NCBI GenBank assembly: GCA_041946865.1
Contig: JBHGBF010000067.1
Coordinates: 1 to 44,700 of the forward strand
Reading direction: 5' to 3'
Length of the DNA stretch: 44,700 nt
Source: RPQK01 sp041946865
Lineage (GTDB): Bacteria; Acidobacteriota; UBA6911; RPQK01
Shown here: positions 41,862-44,700 of the stretch, piece after piece
Layout: each line of letters begins with the position of its first letter
How positions within the stretch are numbered: position 1 is the stretch's first letter
The notes under the pieces: model-generated
The model's input: the letters and a program-made list of their open reading frames with translations, nothing else
The model's database searches: none
What the model was told of the DNA's origin: nothing
Program-made: the position numbers and the translations under genes

Positions 41862-42584
41862 TTATCGCCGCATGAGGTCTTCGGGACTGAATTTTTCTTG
41901 TTTGGCATAACCGGCCGGCACGGCGTAAATCCCAGGCGGAGCGGGCTTGGTCGAGATTTCAGTCACAGTGGTCGAGGCCTTCAGCTGCGATCCCATAATC
42001 TCTATCCCGGCATCCGACTTGACCTGAAATCCCCTGATCTTCTTGAATTCCGCCATCGCCGCGTCGTTCAAACGCATATTGGCCTGAAAGGCGTGGCCGG
42101 CCAGTTTCTCCTGGACCTGCGCCCAATCGAAAGGAACGTCGGTCGTCGCCCATACCGCCATCTTGATCTTCATGATGCCCATGTCCATCAGGACATCGTA
42201 TCCGTCACATTTCCACTGACTGATCTGCTGCGTCATTCCGTTCGGTGTGACGGTCACCTTTGTCATCGACAGCATTTGGGACATCTGGTCCGGCAAATAC
42301 TTGTTCATGTCGAGAGGCAAGGCCATCTCTACGTACGTCTTCCTGGCGTGGTTGACCATGTCGATGACGTTACGGTTCGTGTCGACGATGATGGTCATCG
42401 CCTTGGTCACGGTGGCCATCTGGTCCTGCCCGATCCAGATCTCCTGCGTGTCGTCGCTCGCCGGTTGCGTCTGACCCATGATCGTGGCGGCGTCGGTATG
42501 CGCGGTTTGCCGGATGAATGTATCGGCGCTGGCGGACGCCACTGCGAGGATTCCAAAAAACAAAAGCGATAGGCACTGTCTCAT
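41862..42584 (-). CDS. Exported DUF4412-like protein
   Basis: The 240-aa protein has a signal peptide (MRQCLSLLFFGILAVASASA) and a Met-rich body (GIMKIKMAVWAT, LPDQMSQMLSMTKVT) with the pattern of DUF4412 proteins (IWIGQDQMA, VIDMVNHARKTYVEM, YDVLMDMG). The function is not known. The ATG at 42584 follows GGAGGGG. The 202-bp divergent gap to 42786 has a fragment GGCGGCTCTGTTTT near 42683 that resembles an arm of the 16976-17026 repeat, and nothing more. Confidence 0.78.
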   Translation of the reverse strand: MRQCLSLLFFGILAVASASADTFIRQTAHTDAATIMGQTQPASDDTQEIWIGQDQMATVTKAMTIIVDTNRNVIDMVNHARKTYVEMALPLDMNKYLPDQMSQMLSMTKVTVTPNGMTQQISQWKCDGYDVLMDMGIMKIKMAVWATTDVPFDWAQVQEKLAGHAFQANMRLNDAAMAEFKKIRGFQVKSDAGIEIMGSQLKASTTVTEISTKPAPPGIYAVPAGYAKQEKFSPEDLMRR

Positions 42585-42786
42585 ATCACCCCTCCAAGGG
42601 TTCGGTCGAGGGATGATACGTCGATTCGACAAAATACTCAACCGCCGCGATCAGGGGGGACGTCACCGGAGAACACAGGCGGGCGGCTCTGTTTTAGGCC
42701 GACCAAACGATCGAGTATCATGGAATTCACAGACGACTGCCGACGACCGCACTGATTCTTAGACCATTCGAAAGGGCACGCTGTTT

Positions 42787-43347
42787 ATGGACAGAAGCAC
42801 CCGGGACTTGAAACGTCTCTCGGTCTACTGCAACGGCCGGGAGGCCGGCAGGGTCGAAGATCTGTGGTTTGACGATGAAAGATGGATGACGACGCACCTC
42901 GTTCTCCGAACCGGCAGCTGGCCGGCAAGCCGACAGCTGATCATCTCTCCGGAAGCCGTCCGGGAAGTAGACTGGCAGGCCAGGCGAATTCAACTCTGGG
43001 CCAGCTGTGAGGAAATGCGCAACGATCCAAGTTTTGAATCAGCCAGGACGGCGAAGAAAGGCGCCGGCACGACCGGTTCGCGAAGCGCCACCGAAGTGAT
43101 CGGTTATCGGGTCCAGGCGCAGGACGGAGAGATCGGGCATGTGGCAGACCTGGTGATCAGCGATCGTGACTGGGCGGTCGATGCCATGGTCGTCGATACT
43201 TCAAACTGGCCCGGAGGTGAAAACCTCGTCGTCTCGCCTTACCGGATTTCCCGGTTCAGCTGGACAGAGCGCAAGGCGTACATCGATATGGACCGCGAGG
43301 ACATCTTGCGGAGCCCCGAGTTTCATTATGCCGGTTCGCGCCGGTAA
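42787..43347 (+). CDS. Double PRC-barrel domain protein
   Basis: The 186-aa soluble protein has two PRC-barrel-like beta domains: residues 5-75 (LSVYCNGREAGRVEDLWFDD, LIISPEAVREVDW) and 105-175 (VIGYRVQAQDGEIGHVADLVI, LVVSPYRISRFSW), joined by a Ser/Lys/Gly linker. Such proteins bind RNA, membranes or other proteins and are often stress-induced. An AAAGGG lies about 12 nt before the ATG. It is followed by a small charged protein gene 40 bp on. Confidence 0.87.
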   Translation: MDRSTRDLKRLSVYCNGREAGRVEDLWFDDERWMTTHLVLRTGSWPASRQLIISPEAVREVDWQARRIQLWASCEEMRNDPSFESARTAKKGAGTTGSRSATEVIGYRVQAQDGEIGHVADLVISDRDWAVDAMVVDTSNWPGGENLVVSPYRISRFSWTERKAYIDMDREDILRSPEFHYAGSRR

Positions 43348-43387
43348 GCGGGTACGACAAGCGCCAAAGAAAGGAAATCCTGATTCT

Positions 43388-43591
43388 ATGGCAAGGGCCA
43401 CCGAAAGCAAGACCGAAAGAAAAGCTCCGCGGGACAGGCTTTACGGCGACACGAGCCCCGACGATATCGACGACGGCAGACAGGAAGAACCGGAAGAAAA
43501 GGATAAAGGCGCGAACCACGGCGGCTTCGAGCGGGGAAAGAGTCAGCCGGGCGCCCGCGAGCAGCACAAGAAACGGGAGCAGGTATGGTAG
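43388..43591 (+). CDS. Small highly charged disordered protein
   Basis: The 67-aa protein is made almost only of charged and small residues (RLYGDTSPDDIDDGRQEEPE, EKDKGANHGGFERGKSQPG), with no hydrophobic core, so it is probably unfolded alone. The ATG at 43388 has AAAGGAAA upstream. It may be a stress or hydration protein paired with the PRC-barrel gene. No family is recognised. Confidence 0.6.
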   Translation: MARATESKTERKAPRDRLYGDTSPDDIDDGRQEEPEEKDKGANHGGFERGKSQPGAREQHKKREQVW

Positions 43592-43622
43592 CATGCCTGC
43601 CCGCCGGCACGCGGCGCGCCCG

Positions 43623-44429
43623 TTAGTCCCAGAGCGAGTTCTGCAGCTGGCTCAGCGCTTTTTCGTGCGACAGTCCGGTCTTCTTCCACAGTGACGACGG
43701 GACGCCGTAGGAGGTCCGAAGGCTCGGAGTCGCCTCCCCGGAAGCCGCGGTCAGCGAGTAGGCATGCCCGTCGATCACGATCCAGGCAAGCCTGCGGTTC
43801 GGCCCGAAATAATGAGGGGAGTAAACGATGGTCCCCTCGCCGGCTGGGTTGTCCTTCATCCGGAGGTTTCCTGCTGTGATCGGCAAGCCGTTCTTCCTCA
43901 GACTCTGGCTGACAAGCTCAATGGGACCGGGCAGCCGCGGCGAGGCGGCAGTTGCGCGCGAGCCGGTGAAGTCCCCGACCTCGCGCCTGACCGCACCGGC
44001 CAGCGACCCGACCTCCGAGCCAAGTTTCTTACCCGCTGATAAAGCTTGCTTCCAGAGTTCCTTGTCAGAGAACAGGAGAAGAACAACGACGCAAGCCAGA
44101 ATCGGAAAAGCCAGCCGGCTGAATTTTTGAAGCTTTCCCTGCCGGTGAGTCTGTAAGTGCCCCACGGCAGCGAGCTCGCCTTCCAGCATTGACCGTTCCT
44201 CCGGGCTGAGCGTCGCCCACAGCCCGGCCTTCTGGTCCACACTCATCTTCGCGTACTGTTCAGCGTAGGTTTGCCAGTGCCGCTTCGTCTCCTCCCCTTC
44301 CTTGACACAAGAGGTACACAGCCTACGGCTGTTCACAAAGTGAAAACAATTGAAGCAGACGGATTTTCCGCAGCCATCGCAGAGAACGTGCGCGCCAGCT
44401 TGATTGCACACCGAGCACTTCGTATCCAT
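43623..44429 (-). CDS. Membrane protein with N-terminal treble-clef/B-box-like zinc finger
   Basis: The 268-aa protein starts with a Cys-rich finger (CSVCNQAGAHVLCDGCGKSVCFNCFHF, CTSCVKEG; eight or so Cys with one His), then a helical stretch. One membrane helix follows (LAFPILACVVVLLLF), then an amphipathic segment (AGKKLGSEVGSLAGAVRREVG) and a roughly 100-residue globular domain ending in LQNSLWD. The ATG at 44429 lacks a good ribosome site; a TTG at 44480 in the same frame is possible. I recognise no full-length family. Confidence 0.7.
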   Translation of the reverse strand: MDTKCSVCNQAGAHVLCDGCGKSVCFNCFHFVNSRRLCTSCVKEGEETKRHWQTYAEQYAKMSVDQKAGLWATLSPEERSMLEGELAAVGHLQTHRQGKLQKFSRLAFPILACVVVLLLFSDKELWKQALSAGKKLGSEVGSLAGAVRREVGDFTGSRATAASPRLPGPIELVSQSLRKNGLPITAGNLRMKDNPAGEGTIVYSPHYFGPNRRLAWIVIDGHAYSLTAASGEATPSLRTSYGVPSSLWKKTGLSHEKALSQLQNSLWD

Positions 44430-44464
44430 TGGAGGGGGCCTTCTGCAACCAATGTATAACCACT

Positions 44465-44700
44465 GCTTCCCCGGCTTCAAATCCGGGGACGGGAGGAAAA
44501 TGCCGGGGCGAAGCGCATCTGCTCCAGTTCTGCAAATCCGTCAATAGCTCATTCCAGTCTGGCCTTTGCTCCTGCTTGAGCACCGCTCCTCTCGCGTGCC
44601 AGACGTCTTCAGGTCCGTTAGGACCGCCGAAAATAAACAGATGTGAGCCAATTGCAAAAATCGGCGCCCCGGCTTTCGACCTGGCCTGCTCCACCAGACC
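44465..44700 (-). CDS. Partial open frame at the right edge
   Basis: A minus-strand frame enters from outside the window and reads GAPIFAIGSHLFIFGGPNGPED, then RPDWNELLTDLQNWSRC with coding-like composition. It runs into the zinc-finger gene and has no stop before 44323, so the true end is unclear. I do not recognise the family. A CCCCGG/CCGGGG stem lies at 44469-44488. Confidence 0.3.

Noticed and set aside
1..44700. tRNA, rRNA, integrase or transposase genes that would define a mobile island
   Set aside because: I looked for these by motif and saw none, so the rearrangements cannot be tied to an element in the window.

Overview
The window is about 60% G+C by eye, densely coded, and looks like a chromosomal segment of a Gram-negative soil-type bacterium. 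The family mix fits Acidobacteriota (Solibacter/Bryobacterales-like) best: an Oar-type TonB-dependent receptor with an N-terminal carboxypeptidase-regulatory domain, sulfatase-like/TPR fusions, two secreted GH38-like enzymes, CehA/McbA-type and CadC-type gene pieces, DUF1684, and ergothioneine genes. That assignment is inference from family content; there is no rRNA or other marker gene. I found no tRNA, rRNA, CRISPR array, transposase or phage gene.

Layout. (1) 0.1-4.6 kb: an exported sulfatase-superfamily/TPR fusion, an exported M28 peptidase, and on the minus strand a small-protein/DUF6036 nucleotidyltransferase pair resembling a toxin-antitoxin operon. (2) 4.6-19.7 kb, all minus: a catabolic locus. 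In transcription order it reads GH38-like enzyme, zinc alcohol dehydrogenase, SDR, hexuronate-type MFS, second SDR, RraA-type aldolase, TonB receptor, second GH38-like enzyme, uxuA. A divergent LysR regulator (19.8-20.8 kb) shares an intergenic region that holds an 8-bp inverted repeat. Together these suggest uptake and cleavage of a glycan or glycoside, import of the uronate/aldonate product, its redox conversion to mannonate, dehydration to 2-keto-3-deoxygluconate and possibly non-phosphorylated aldol cleavage. The receptor is the weak point: a repeat element has replaced its C-terminal end.

(3) 20.9-28.6 kb: a two-lobed aspartic-protease-like protein and a DUF1684 protein, then a gene graveyard. 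It holds a rearranged TPR gene, a TonB-receptor/CehA chimera, an orphan CadC-type C-terminal domain and a remnant with an in-frame stop. Next comes an operon MFS - (DUF6282-like remnant) - LarA-like - pdxA that is partly eroded, with pdxA cut off after about 30 codons by the incoming 3' end of a DUF5996 gene. (4) 28.5-34.8 kb, minus: DUF5996, DinB, then an ergothioneine cluster of egtB, egtD, an ABC ATPase and a permease-substrate-binding fusion of the OpuA/EgtU type, with a palindrome-rich region upstream of egtB. This pairs ergothioneine synthesis with a candidate ergothioneine transporter.

(5) 35.0-44.7 kb: mostly single genes. They are a UBP-type zinc finger, an OmpA-like protein, a frameshifted DUF488 gene, a TPR protein, a small PAS protein, a LolA-like periplasmic protein, a Tat-exported TIM-barrel isomerase, a membrane metallophosphoesterase, a DUF4412 protein, a PRC-barrel protein with a small charged protein, and a zinc-finger membrane protein. 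Three genes (start codons at 4553, 23130 and 38049) have a -10-like hexamer 6-7 nt before the ATG and no Shine-Dalgarno, suggesting leaderless transcripts.
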